Source of the DNA: Symsagittifera roscoffensis
Taxonomy: Eukaryota > Xenacoelomorpha > Acoela > Convolutidae
Reading direction: 5' to 3'
Assembly (NCBI RefSeq): GCF_963678635.1
Contig: NC_087062.1
Span: forward strand, 50,050,178 to 50,110,177
DNA: 60,000 nt
Shown: piece by piece, positions 35,219 through 46,070 of the stretch
Numbering within the stretch: the first letter of the stretch is position 1
Layout of the letters: each line of letters starts with the position of its first letter
Translations under genes and position numbers: made by a program
The notes under the pieces: generated by a model
Told to the model about the DNA's origin: nothing
Databases searched by the model: none
Seen by the model: the letters and a program-made list of their open reading frames with translations, nothing else

Positions 35219-35814
35219 TTATCAGTGAAACAATAAAAAATTGAAACACAAATGGTTCGCTTCAAATTGAATGTTTTTTTTTTGCTCAAAACAAAAAACC
35301 TATCAAACAAAGCCCTGGTTAGATCAAAAATAGACTTGACGTCTATGTATTTGAACTGTAATGACGAAATTAGCCCTCTAGTCCTAGAACAGGACTAGTT
35401 CACAATTTTTTTTCTAGACCAAACAGTTTCGGTAGAATTTCAACTTTTTAAAAGCAACCTTTCAAACTATCAAAAGAAGCGAAACAAAAATTTAAGGAAA
35501 ACTTAGTTTTGAATTGCTTCCATAGAAAAACGATGACTTTTTTGTGGGAAAACTTGGCCGAAAAAATCTGAAGGTTTTCAATTTTCCATTGCTTGAATGG
35601 CTTTTTTAGAAAAACGTATAACACTGGCCAACTGATTTTCTTCATGATTTAACGTTTAATTGGTTGACTATTCTGCTTAGACAAACTTGTTCAAATCCAA
35701 GTTTTTCTCTAGATTTTTGTGATTTTTTAATTTTCCCGGTGAGTTATTAGAAAATTAGGTAAACATCAATTGTTGTGCTTACTGAATTCAATTCAGGTAT
35801 TTTCAAAAACTTAT

Positions 35815-35896
35815 CGACAGAGATGGGATTCAAACCCACGCACGCAGACTGTATTAGATGAGCAGTCCAACGCATTAATCACTCGGCCACCCTGTC
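35815..35896 (-). tRNA. tRNA-Ser(GCT)-like, H type
   Basis: Like 34,406 but with D arm GCCGAGTGATTAATGC (one mispair and a changed A box). The other stems pair. Confidence 0.62.
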
Positions 35897-36568
35897 GGAC
35901 CAGAGTTCATTTGTTTGTTAATTGAATCAAACCAATAAAATTTTGAAGTAAAGATGATCCGCTTCAAAAAAATTATATTTTTTTGCTCAAAAAAAAAACA
36001 CCTATCAAATCAAACCATTGTTCGATCAAAGAAAGACTTGGCGTCTTGGTATTTGAAATGAAATGACGAATTTAGCACTCTAGTCCTAGAACAAGACTAG
36101 TTCAAATATCTTTTCCGACCAAATCGTTTCAAGTTTCAAGTTTTTCAGAGCAACCTGTTACAGCTTTCAAACTATCAGTGGAAGCGAAACAAAAATTTAA
36201 AGAATTTTTAATTTGGATCTGCTTACTTTTGAGAACGATGATTTTTTTTGTCAAAAAACTGGGCCAAAAAATTAACTAGATTTTTTTTCAAAATTCCATC
36301 ACTTGAATGGTTTCAAAACGTATAACATTGGCCGACCGATTTTCTTCATGAATAAACTTAAATTTTTCAACTTAAGTTTAAAATTGGTCATTGTTTAATT
36401 GCTTGACTAGTCTGCTTAGATGAATTTGAACTGTTTGCGAGCCAATTCTATCTCCAGAAATTTGTGATTTAGTAAGTTTCCTTGTGAGTTTTTAACAAAT
36501 TAGGTAATCCTCAATTGGTGTGCTTACCGAATTCAGTTCAGGTGTTCAGGTGTTTTTAAAAAATTAAT

Positions 36569-36650
36569 CGACATAGATGTGCTTCGAACCCATGCAAGCA
36601 GAACGTTTTGACTTAGCAGACAAACCCCTTAACCACTCGGCCACCCTGTC
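36569..36650 (-). tRNA. tRNA-Ser(GCT)-like, F type (A37 kept)
   Basis: T loop TTCGAAG is closer to consensus than in 32,979. Loop CTGCTAA. A direct GGTGTTCA duplication lies in the 3' flank. Confidence 0.56.
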
Positions 36651-37300
36651 TGATTAGATGTCATTCAATGGTAAATTGAATCGAAACAATGAAAAACTGA
36701 AGCAAAGATGCTTCGCTTCAAATAGAATATTTTTTTTGTTCAAAACAAAGAAAACCTATCAAATCAAACCATTGTTCGATCAAAGACAGACTTGACTTCT
36801 GTGTATTTGAATATTAATGAAGAATTTTGCACTCTAGTCTTAGTACAAGACTAGTTCGAATAGTTTTTCAGATCAGCTCGTTCCGCTGAAATTTCAAGTT
36901 GTTAAAAGCAACCTGTTACAGCTTTCAAACTATCAAAGGAAGCGAAACAAAAATTTAAGAAAAACTTAATTTTGATTTGTTTCCAGTGAAAAACGATAAT
37001 TTTTTTTTGTGGAAAAACTCGGCCAAAAAAACCTGAAGTTTTTCAAAATTCCTCTGCTTGAATGGCTTTATTAGAAAAACGTATAACATTGGCCGGCCGA
37101 ATTTCTTCATGAATAAACTTAATTTTTTTCAACGGTCTATTTCTTGAATATTCTGCTTAGATGAAATTGAAAAATTAGCGAGCCATTTTTTTCTCTTTTA
37201 TTTTTGAGATTTAGTAAATTTCACGGTGAGTTATCAACAAATTAGGTAACCATCAATTGTTGTGCTTACCGAATTCACTTCGGTGTTTCTAAAAACTAAT

Positions 37301-37382
37301 CGACAGAGATGGGATTCAAACCCACGCACGCAAACTGTTTTAGAAGAGCAGTCCAACACCTTAACCACTCGGCCACCCTGTC
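37301..37382 (-). tRNA. tRNA-Ser(GCT)-like, G type, fully paired
   Basis: Identical to 35,137 within the tRNA; product of the 2.16-kb duplication. Confidence 0.72.
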
Positions 37383-37976
37383 TTATCAGTGAAACAATAA
37401 AAAATTGAAACACAAATGGTTCGCTTCAAATTGAATGTTTTTTTTGCTCAAAACAAAAAACCTATCAAACAAAGCCCTGGTTAGATCAAAAATAGACTTG
37501 ACGTCTATGTATTTGAACTGTAATGACGAAATTAGCCCTCTAGTCCTAGAACAGGACTAGTTCACAATTTTTTTTCTAGACCAAACAGTTTCGGTAGAAT
37601 TTCAACTTTTTAAAAGCAACCTTTCAAACTATCAAAAGAAGCGAAACAAAAATTTAAGGAAAACTTAGTTTTGAATTGCTTCCATAGAAAAACGATGACT
37701 TTTTTGTGGGAAAACTTGGCCGAAAAAATCTGAAGGTTTTCAATTTTCCATTGCTTGAATGGCTTTTTTAGAAAAACGTATAACACTGGCCAACTGATTT
37801 TCTTCATGATTTAACGTTTAATTGGTTGACTATTCTGCTTAGACAAACTTGTTCAAATCCAAGTTTTTCTCTAGATTTTTGTGATTTTTTAATTTTCCCG
37901 GTGAGTTATTAGAAAATTAGGTAAACATCAATTGTTGTGCTTACTGAATTCAATTCAGGTATTTTCAAAAACTTAT

Positions 37977-38058
37977 CGACAGAGATGGGATTCAAACCCA
38001 CGCACGCAGACTGTATTAGATGAGCAGTCCAACGCATTAATCACTCGGCCACCCTGTC
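37977..38058 (-). tRNA. tRNA-Ser(GCT)-like, H type
   Basis: Identical to 35,815 within the tRNA. Confidence 0.62.
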
Positions 38059-38721
38059 GGACCAGAGTTCATTTGTTTGTTAATTGAATCAAACCAATAA
38101 AATTTTGAAGTAAAGATGATCCGCTTCAAAAAAATTATATTTTTTTGCTCAAAACAAAAACACCTATAAATCAAACCATTGTTCGATCAAAGAAAGACTT
38201 GGCGTCTTGGTATTTGAAATGAAATGACGAATTTAGCACTCTAGTCCTAGAACAAGACTAGTTCAAATATCTTTTCCGACCAAATCGTTTCAAGTTTCAA
38301 GTTTTTCAGAGCAACCTGTTACAGCTTTCAAACTATCAGTGGAAGCGAAACAAAAATTTAAAGAATTTTTAATTTGGATCTGCTTACTTTTGAGAACGAT
38401 GATTTTTTTTGTCAAAAAACTGGGCCAAAAAATTAACTAGATTTTTTTTCAAAATTCCATCACTTGAATGGTTTCAAAACGTATAACATTGGCCGACCGA
38501 TTTTCTTCATGAATAAACTTAAATTTTTCAACTTAAGTTTAAAATAGGTCATTGTTTAATTGCTTGACTAGTCTGCTTAGATGAATTTGAACTGTTTGCG
38601 AGCCAATTCTATCTCCAAAAATTTGTGATTTAGTAAGTTTCCTTGTGAGTTTTTAACAAATTAGGTAATCCTCAATTGGTGTGCTTACCGAATTCAGTTC
38701 AGGTGTTTTTAAAAAATTAAT

Positions 38722-38803
38722 CGACATAGATGTGCTTCGAACCCATGCAAGCAGAACGTTTTGACTTAGCAGACAAACCCCTTAACCACTCGGCCACCCT
38801 GTC
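38722..38803 (-). tRNA. tRNA-Ser(GCT)-like, F type (A37 kept)
   Basis: Same tRNA sequence as 36,569. Its 3' flank lacks the GGTGTTCA duplication. Confidence 0.56.
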
Positions 38804-39450
38804 TGATTAGAGGTCATTCAATGGTAAATTGAATCGAAACAATGAAAAACTGAAGCAAAGATGCTTCGCTTCAAATAGAATATTTTTTTTGTTCAAAACA
38901 AAGAAAACCTATCAAATCAAACCATTGTTCGATCAAAGACAGACTTGACTTCTGTGTATTTGAATATTAATGAAGAATTTTGCACTCTAGTCTTAGTACA
39001 AGACTAGTTCGAATAGTTTTTCAGATCAGCTCGTTCCGCTGAAATTTCAAGTTTTTAAAAGCAACCTGTTACAGCTTTCAAACTATCAAAGGAAGCGAAA
39101 CAGAAATTCAAGGAAAACCTGATTTTGATTTGCTTCCATTGAAAAACGATAACTTTGTTGTGGAAAAACTCGCCCAAAAAAACCTGAAGTTTATCAAAAT
39201 TCCATTGCTTGAATTGCTTTAATACACAAACATATAAGATTGGCAAACCGATTTTCTTCATTACTAAACTTGAATTTTTTCAACTTATAATTGCTTGACT
39301 TTTCTGCTTAGACAATTTGAAAAGGTTGCGAGCCAAATTTATCCCTAGAATTTTGTAATTTAGTAAATTTCCCGGTGAGTTATTAACAATTTAGGTAAAC
39401 ATCAATTGTTGTGCTTACCGAAATCAGTTGAGGTGTTTTTAAAAACTAAT

Positions 39451-39532
39451 CGAAAGAGATGGGATTCAAACCCACGCACACAGACTGTATTGGATGAGCA
39501 GTCCACAGCCTTAACCACTCGGCCACTCTGTC
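39451..39532 (-). tRNA. tRNA-Ser(GCT)-like, dimer copy 1
   Basis: Acceptor GACAGAG/CTCTTTC has one C-T mispair and anticodon stem GTGGA/TCCAA one. Loop CTGCTCA; T arm GTGGG TTTGAAT CCCAT intact. Confidence 0.6.
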
Positions 39533-40177
39533 TGACCAGAGTTCATTAGTTTGTTACTGAATCGAACCAATAAAGTTTTAAAGCAAAGATGCTCCGCTTC
39601 AAATAGGATGTTTTTTTTTGCTCAAAACAAAAAAAAACGTCAAATCAAACCATTGTTCGATCAAAGATAGACTTGAGGTCTGTGTATTTGAAATGTAATG
39701 ACGAATTAAGCACTCTAGTCCTAGAACAAGACTAGTTCAAGTAGTTTTTCAGACCAAATCGTTTCGCTGAAATTTCAGTTTTTCGAAGCAACCTGTTACA
39801 TCTTTCAAACTATCAGAGGAAGCGAAACAAAAAATTAAGGAATTTTAAATTTGATCTGCTTCCATTTAAAAACTATATTTTTTTAATGAAAAAATTGGGC
39901 CAAAAAAGTAACTTGAAGTTTTTTAAAATTCCATTACATGAATGGTTTCAAAAGAAAAACGTATAACATTGGCCGACCGATTTTTTTTGAATGAACTTAA
40001 ACTTTTTCAACGTTTAATTGCTTCAATTTTCTGCTTAGACGAAAATGAAACGTTTGCGAGCCAATTTTATCTCGGAATTTTGTAATTTAGTAAATTTCTC
40101 GGTGAGTTATTAACAATTTAGGTAAACATCAATTGTTGTGCTTACCGAAATCAGTTGAGGTGTTTTTAAAAACTAAT

Positions 40178-40259
40178 CGAAAGAGATGGGATTCAAACCC
40201 ACGCACACAGACTGTATTGGATGAGCAGTCCACAGCCTTAACCACTCGGCCACTCTGTC
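40178..40259 (-). tRNA. tRNA-Ser(GCT)-like, dimer copy 2
   Basis: Same tRNA sequence as 39,451. Acceptor GACAGAG also appears in the right-arm copy at 51,233, linking the arms. Confidence 0.6.
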
Positions 40260-40905
40260 TGACCAGAGTTCATTAGTTTCTTACTGAATCGAACCAATAA
40301 AGTTTTAAAGCAAAGATGCTCCGCTTCAAATAGGATGTTTTTTTTTTGCTCAAAACAAAAAAAAAACGTCAAATCAAACCATTGTTCGATCAAAGATAGA
40401 CTTGAGGTCTGTGTATTTGAAATGTAATGACGAATTAAGCACTCTAGTCCTAGAACAAGACTAGTTCAAGTAGTTTTTCAGACCAAATCGTTTCGCTGAA
40501 ATTTCAGTTTTTCGAAGCAACCTGTTACATCTTTCAAACTATCAGAGGAAGCGAAACAAAAAACTAAGGAATTTTAATTTTGATCTGCTTCCATTTAAAA
40601 ACTATATTTTTTAATGAAAAATTTGGGCCAAAAAAGTAACTTGAAGTTTTTTAAAATTCCATTACATGAATGGTTTCAAAAGAAAAACGTATAACATTGG
40701 CCGACCGATTTTTTTTGAATGAACTTAAACTTTTTCAACGTTTAATTGCTTCAATTTTCTGCTTAGACGAAAATGAAACGTTTGCGAGCCAATTTTATCT
40801 CGGAATTTTGTAATTTAGTAAATTTCTCGGTGAGTTTTTATCAAATTAGGTAAACATCATTTGTTGTGCTTACCGAATTCAGTTCAGGTGTTTTTAAAAG
40901 CTAAT

Positions 40906-40987
40906 CGACAGAGATGGGATTCAAACCCACGCACGCAAACTGCATTGGATGAGCAGTCCAACGCCTTAACCACTCGGCCACCTTGTC
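40906..40987 (-). tRNA. tRNA-Ser(GCT)-like, near intact
   Basis: D, anticodon (TTGGA CTGCTCA TCCAA) and T stems are perfect. One A-C mispair in acceptor GACAAGG. Consensus A box. Confidence 0.68.
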
Positions 40988-41643
40988 TGACCAGAGTTCA
41001 GTCGTTTATTAATTGAATCGAACCAATAAAAGTTTAAAGCAAAGATGATCCGCTTCACATAGAATAATTATTAGCTCAGAACAAAAAACGTATCAAATCA
41101 AGCCATTGTTCGATCAAAACTAGACTTGACGTTGGGTATATGAATTGTATTGATGAAATAAGCTCACTAGTCTTAGAACAGGACTAGTGCAAATCTTTTT
41201 ATAGAACAATTCTTTTCGCTAAAAATTCCAGTTTTTCTTAGCCACCTGTTAGAGGTTCGAAACTATCAAACGATGCGAAACAAAAAATTGAGGAGAACCT
41301 AATTTTATATTGCTTCCATTGGAAAACGATAACTTTTTTGTGGAAAAACTTGGCCAAAAAAACCTGAAAAAGTAACTTGAAATTTTTCAAAACTCCATCG
41401 CTTGAATGGTTTTATTAGAAAAACGTGAAACATTGGCCAACCGAAATTTTTCATGCATAAACTTAAACTTTTTCAACGGTTTATTGCATGAATATTCTGC
41501 TTAGACAAAATTGAAAAATTTGTGAGCTAATTTTTTCTCTTGATTTTTGTGATTTAGTAAATTTTCTGGTGTGTTATTAACAAATTAGGTAAACATCAAT
41601 TGTTGTTTTTACCGAATTCAGTTCGGTGTTTTCAAGCACTAAT

Positions 41644-41725
41644 CGACAGAGATGGGATTTAAACTCACGCACGCAGACTGTCTTGGAAGAGCAGTCCAAT
41701 ACCTTAAGCACTCGGCCACCCTGTC
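41644..41725 (-). tRNA. tRNA-Ser(GCT)-like, G type
   Basis: Acceptor and anticodon stems intact, loop CTGCTCT. T stem GTGAG/CCCAT has one mispair, and T loop TTTAAAT changes the B box. Confidence 0.6.
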
Positions 41726-42021
41726 TGATCAGTTAAACAATAAAAAAATGAAGCAAAGATGCTCTGCTTCAAATTGAATTTTTTTTTGCTCAAAACAAAA
41801 AAACTATCAAATCAAACCATTGTTCGATCAAAGATAGACTTGACGTCCTGGTATTTGAAATGTAATGACGAATTTAGCTTTCTAGTCCTAGAACAAGATT
41901 AGTTCAAATAGTTTTTCTGACCAACTCTTTTCGCTGAAATTTCAAGATTTTCAAAGCAACCCGTTACAGCTTTCAAACTATCAGTGGAAGCGAAACAAAA
42001 AATTAACGAATTGCAAACCCA

Positions 42022-42103
42022 CGCAAGAGATGGGATTCAAACCCACGCACGCAGACTGTATTGGATGAGCAGTCCTTTGCCTTAACCACTCGGCCACCCT
42101 GTA
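42022..42103 (-). pseudogene. tRNA-Ser(GCT)-like nearest the inversion, broken ends
   Basis: The outer acceptor pairs are lost because the 3' strand is replaced (CTCTTGC from a fusion to GCGTGGGTTTGC). Anticodon stem AAGGA/TCCAA has two mispairs. The same fusion recurs inverted at about 43,611-43,630. Confidence 0.6.
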
Positions 42104-42582
42104 TGACTAGAGTTCATTCGTTTGTTACTGAATCGAACCAATAAAATTTTAAAGCGAAGATGCACCACTTCAAATAGAATGATTTTTTTGCTCAAAACAG
42201 AAAAACCTATCAAATCAAACCATTGTTCGATCAAAAATAAACTTGAGGTCTGTGTGTTTGAAATGTAATGACGAGTTTAGCACTCTACAACCTGTTAAAG
42301 CTTTCAAACTATCAAAGGAAGCGAAACAAAAATTTAAGGAAAACTTATTTCTGAATTGCCTCCATTGAAAAACGATATTTTTTGTGAAAAAACTCGGCAA
42401 AAAAAACCTGAAGTTTTTCAAAAATCCATTGCTTGAATGGCTTCAATAGAAAAACGCATATTTTTGGCCAACCGATTTTCTTCATGAATACATTTAAGTT
42501 TTTTCAACGTATAATTGCTAGACAAATTCCAAAAGTTTGCGAGCCGCCTCTATCTCTAGAATTTTTTGATCTAGTAAGTTTC

Positions 42583-42696
42583 TCGGTGAGTTATTAACAA
42601 ATTAGTAAACATCAGTTATTTTGCTTACCAAAATCAGTTCAGGTGTTTTCTAAACTAATCTGATGGTCACCTAATTTGTTAATAACTCACCGGGAA
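42583..42696. repeat. Inversion junction with local inverted repeat
   Basis: The left side reads CGGTGAGTTATTAACAAATTAG with TAAACATCA; the right side begins TGATGGTCACC and continues TAATTTGTTAATAACTCACC. The arms are about 30 bp, with a spacer of about 46 bp holding an altered EcoRI block. tRNA orientation flips here from minus to plus, and no tRNA lies at the junction itself. Confidence 0.85.
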
Positions 42697-43117
42697 AATT
42701 TGTAGATCAAAAACTTAAGTTTATTCATGAAGAAGTTCGTTTGGCCAATAATATGCTTTTTCTATTGAAGCCATTCAAGCAATAGAATTTTGAAAAACTT
42801 CAATTTTTTTTTCGCCGATTTTTTTCACAGAAAACATCGTTTTTCAATGCGGGCAATTCAAAACTAGGTTCTCCTTAAATTTTTGTTTCGCTTCCTTTGA
42901 TAGTTTGAAAGCTGTAACAGGTTGTAGAGTGCTAAACTCGTCAGTACATTTCAAATACACAGACCTCAAATACAAATCTATCTTTGATCGAACAATGGTT
43001 TGATTTGAAAAGTTTTTTTTGTTTTGAGCAAAAAAAAATTATTCTATTTGAAGCGGAGCATCTTTCCTTAAAAATTTTATTGGTTCAATTCAGTAACAAA
43101 CGAAGAAACACTGCTCA

Positions 43118-43198
43118 GACAGGGTGGCCCAGTGGTTAAGGCGTTGGATTGCTCATCCCATACAGTCTGCGTGCGTGGGTTTGAATCCATCTCGGTCG
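43118..43198 (+). tRNA. tRNA-Ser(GCT)-like, first plus-strand copy
   Basis: 81 nt. The T stem lost one base (GAATCCATCTCGG), acceptor CTCGGTC pairs by wobble or mispair, and anticodon stem TTGGA/TCCCA has one mispair, loop TTGCTCA. It is the inverted partner of the 42,022 monomer. Confidence 0.55.
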
Positions 43199-43567
43199 AT
43201 TAGTTTTTAAAAACACGTGAGCTGATTCCGGTAAGCACAACAATTGATGTTTACCTATTTTGTTAATAACTCACCGGGAAATTAACTAAATCACAAATAT
43301 CGGGAGATAAAATTGGCTCGCAAACTTTTCAAATTCGTCTAAGCAGAACAGTCAAGCAATTAAACGTTGAAAAAGTTTAAGTTTAATCATGAAGAAAATC
43401 GGTTGATCAATGTTATACTTTTGTCTATTAAAACCATTCAAGCAATGGAATTTTGAAAATATTCAGGTTTTTTTTTGGCCGAGTTTTTCCACAAAAAATT
43501 ATCGTTTTTCAATGGAAGCAAACCAAAATTACGTTTTCCTTAAATTTTTGTTTCGCTCTCTTTGAAA

Positions 43568-43620
43568 GGACTGCTCATCCAATACAGTCTGCGTGCGTGG
43601 GTTTGAATCCCATCTCTTGC
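43568..43620 (+). pseudogene. tRNA-Ser 3' half fragment
   Basis: Begins in the anticodon stem (GGACTGCTCATCC), directly after CTTTGAAA of the monomer body, and runs to CATCTCTTGC. The D arm and 5' acceptor are absent. Confidence 0.8.
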
Positions 43621-43734
43621 GTGGGTTTGCAATTTTTGAATTTTTTGTTTCGCTTCCACTGATTGTTTGAAAGCTGTAACGGGTTGCTTTGAAAATCTTG
43701 AAATTTCAGCGAAAAGAGTTGGTCTGAAATTGAA

Positions 43735-43755
43735 CTAGTCTTGTTCTAGGACTAG
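43735..43755 (+). other. CTAG hairpin, wobble form (most common)
   Basis: CTAGTCTT, loop GTTCT, AGGACTAG: pair 7 is T-G as DNA, stable as U-G only in tRNA-sense RNA. It ends 176 bp upstream of the tRNA at 43,932. Confidence 0.72.
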
Positions 43756-43931
43756 AGTGCTAAGTTCGTCATTACATTTCAAATACCAGGACGTCAAGTC
43801 TATCTTTGATTGAACAATGGTTTGATTTGTTAAGTTTTTTTGAGCAAAAAAGTTTCCTATTTGAAGCGGAACACATTTACTTCAATACTTTATTGGTTCG
43901 ATTCAATTAACAAACAAATCAACTCTGGTCA

Positions 43932-44013
43932 GACAGGGTGGCCTGATGGTTAAGGCGTTGGACTGCTCATCCAATACAGTCTGCATGCGTGGGTTTGAAT
44001 CCCATATCTGTCT
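43932..44013 (+). tRNA. tRNA-Ser(GCT)-like
   Basis: Acceptor GACAGGG/ATCTGTC has one mispair, discriminator T. Anticodon arm TTGGA CTGCTCA TCCAA and T arm are perfect. D arm GCCTGATGG weakens the A box. Confidence 0.62.
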
Positions 44014-44453
44014 ATTAGTTTTTAGAAACACCTGAACTGAATTCGGTGAGCACAACAATTGAAGTTTACCTAATCTTTTAATAACTCACCGGGAAAATGA
44101 CTAAATTACAAAAATCTGGAGACAAACTTGGCTCGCAAACTTTTCAAGGTATTCTAAGAATAGTCAACCAATTAAACGTTGAAAAAATCTAAGTTTAGTC
44201 GTGAAGAAATTCGGTTGGCCAGTGTTATACGTTTTTCTAATGAAGACATTCAAGCAATGGAAACTTGAAAAACTTCAGGTTTTTTGGCCGAGTTTTTCCA
44301 CCAAAAGTAATCGTTTTTCAATGGAAGCAATTCAAAATTAAGTTTTCCTTAAATTTTTGTTTCGCTTCCTTTGATAATTTGAAAGCTGTAACAGGTTGCT
44401 TCTAAAAAATTGAAGTTTCAGCGAAACAATTTGGGCTAGAAAAAAATTGTGAA

Positions 44454-44474
44454 CTAGTCCTGTTCTAGGACTAG
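44454..44474 (+). other. CTAG hairpin, C-G variant (right arm)
   Basis: CTAGTCCT, loop GTTCT, AGGACTAG, ending 157 bp before the tRNA-like copy at 44,632. Confidence 0.75.
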
Positions 44475-44631
44475 AAAACTTAGTTCGTCATTACAGTTCA
44501 AATACATCGACATCAAGTCTATTTTTGATCAAACAAGGGCTTTATTTGATAGGTATTTTGTTTTGAGCAAAAAATATATTCTATTTGAAGCGAAGCATCT
44601 CTGCTTCAATTCTTTATTGTTTCACTGGTCA

Positions 44632-44716
44632 GACTGGGTGGCCGAGTGATTAAGGTTTTGGACTGCTCTTTCAATGCAGTCTGCGTGCATGGGTTTAAAT
44701 CCTCCCATCTCTGTCG
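44632..44716 (+). pseudogene. tRNA-Ser(GCT)-like, T-loop insertion
   Basis: 85 nt. Three extra bases enlarge the T loop (GGGTTTAAATCCTCCC), destroying the B box. Acceptor GACTGGG has one T-T mispair. Confidence 0.55.
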
Positions 44717-45158
44717 ATTAATGTTTGAAAACACAGAACTGAATTCGGTTAGCACAACAATTGATGTATACCTAATTTGTTAATAACACACCGGAAAATT
44801 TACTAAATCACAAAAATCAATAGGAAAAATTGGCTCGCAAATTTTTCAATTTTGTCTGAGCAGATTAGTCAAGCGTAAAACCTTTGAAAAATTTTAAGTT
44901 TATTCATGAAGAAATTCGGTTCGCCAATGTTATACGTTTTTCTAATACAGCCATTCAAGCAATGTAGTTTTGAAAAACCTTTCTTTTTACTGGCCGAGTT
45001 TTTCCACGAAAAATTATCGTTTTTCAAAGGAAGCAATATAAAATTGGGTTTTCCTTAACTTTTCGTTCCGCATCGTTTGATACTTTCAAAGCTCTAACAA
45101 GTGGCTCAGAAAAACTGGAATTTTTAGCGAAAAGATTTGGTCTATGAAAAGATTTGCA

Positions 45159-45179
45159 CTAGTCTTGTTCTAAGACTAG
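45159..45179 (+). other. CTAG hairpin, T-A variant
   Basis: CTAGTCTT, loop GTTCT, AAGACTAG: the seventh pair is T-A instead of C-G. It lies ahead of the truncated tRNA at 45,307. Confidence 0.75.
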
Positions 45180-45306
45180 TGAAATTATTTCATCAATACA
45201 TTTCATATACCCAACTTCAAGTCTGGTTTTGGTTGAACAATGGCTTGATTTAATACGTTTTTTTTTGTTGTGAGCGAATAATTCTAATTCTTTTTTTGTT
45301 AATGCT

Positions 45307-45346
45307 ATGCAGTCTGTGTGCGTGGGTTTGAATCCCATCTCTGTCG
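45307..45346 (+). pseudogene. tRNA-Ser 3' fragment (variable arm onward)
   Basis: ATGCAGTCTGTGTGCG through the T arm to CTCTGTCG is present. Everything 5' is replaced by TTTTTTTGTTAATGCT. Confidence 0.82.
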
Positions 45347-45988
45347 ATTAGTTTTTAAAAACACCTGAACTGAATTCGGTAAGCACAGCAATTGATGTTT
45401 ACCTAATTTGTTCATAACTCACCGGGAAATTTTTTAAATTACAAAACTCTGGAGATGAAATTGGCTCGCAAACTCGTTAAATTCGTCTAAGCAGAATAGT
45501 CAAGCAATTAAACGTTGAAAAAGTTTAAGTTTTTTCATAAGAAATCGGTCGGCCAATGTTATACGTTTTTCTATTGAAACCAATCAAGTAATGGAAACTT
45601 GAAAAACTTCAAGTTACTTTTTGGCCCAGTTTTTCCACAAAAAATTATCGTTTTTAAATGCAAGCAGATCAAAATTAAAAATCCTTAAATTTTTGTTTCG
45701 CTTCCTCTGATAGTTTGAAAGCTGTAACAGGGTGCTTTGAAAGACTGATATTTCAGCGAAACGATTTGGTCTGAAAAACTATTTGAACTAGTCTTGTTCT
45801 AGGACTAGAGTGCTACATTCGTCATTAAATTTCAAATACACAGACTTCAAGATGATTTTTGAACGAATAAGGGCTTGATTTGATAGATTTTTTTGTTTTG
45901 AGCAAAAAATAATATATTTGAAGCGTAGCATCTTTGCTTCAATTTTTCATTGTTTCGATTCAATTTACCATTGAATGTCCTCCGATCA

Positions 45989-46070
45989 GACAGGGTGGCT
46001 GAGTGGTTAAGGGGTTTGTCTGCTAATACAAAACGTTCTGCTTGCATGGGTTCGAATCACATCTCTGTCG
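45989..46070 (+). tRNA. tRNA-Ser(GCT)-like, F type (A37 kept)
   Basis: Acceptor GACAGGG/CTCTGTC, D arm GCTGAGTGGTTAAGGG, loop CTGCTAA. The anticodon stem pairs only with an 8-nt loop (TTTGT/ACAAA). T loop TTCGAAT, one T-stem mispair. Confidence 0.56.

Larger units (their letters stand above)
34690..36852 (-). repeat. 2.16-kb G-H-F trimer, copy 1
   Basis: tRNA copies at 35,137, 35,815 and 36,569. The same order and nearly the same bases follow about 2,162-2,164 bp later, including a private deletion joining ACAAACTTG to TTCAAATCC at about 35,690 and 37,850. Confidence 0.88.
36853..39040 (-). repeat. 2.16-kb G-H-F trimer, copy 2
   Basis: tRNA copies at 37,301, 37,977 and 38,722. It differs from copy 1 mainly by losing a direct GGTGTTCA duplication upstream of the F-type tRNA (about 38,700) and by small homopolymer changes. 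Confidence 0.87.
39310..40770 (-). repeat. 727-bp monomer dimer
   Basis: Two adjacent nearly identical monomers carry tRNA copies at 39,451 and 40,178. Both have the unusual acceptor GACAGAG/CTCTTTC and the GTCCACAGCC variant of the anticodon arm, showing a recent local duplication. Confidence 0.88.
1..42660 (-). repeat. Left arm of tRNA-Ser-bearing tandem array
   Basis: About 63 head-to-tail monomers of about 0.47-0.91 kb, all with the tRNA-like element on the minus strand. In tRNA sense, a monomer reads: a CTAG-type hairpin, a GAAGC/GCTTC inverted repeat, the tRNA-like element, a T5-T6 run, an EcoRI-containing CTGAACTGAATTCGG block, then about 400 bp of AT-rich sequence up to the next hairpin. 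The window opens inside a monomer, so the true left end is not seen. Confidence 0.97.
30201..42660 (-). repeat. Inner G/H/F block, left of the inversion
   Basis: Monomers are recognised by tRNA type: G (loop CTGCTCT, no long 5' flank, EcoRI block CACTTCGG), H (loop CTGCTCA, D arm ending ATGC) and F (loop CTGCTAA). They repeat as trimers, then grade into copies at 39.45, 40.18, 40.91, 41.64 and 42.02 kb next to the inversion. Confidence 0.87.
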
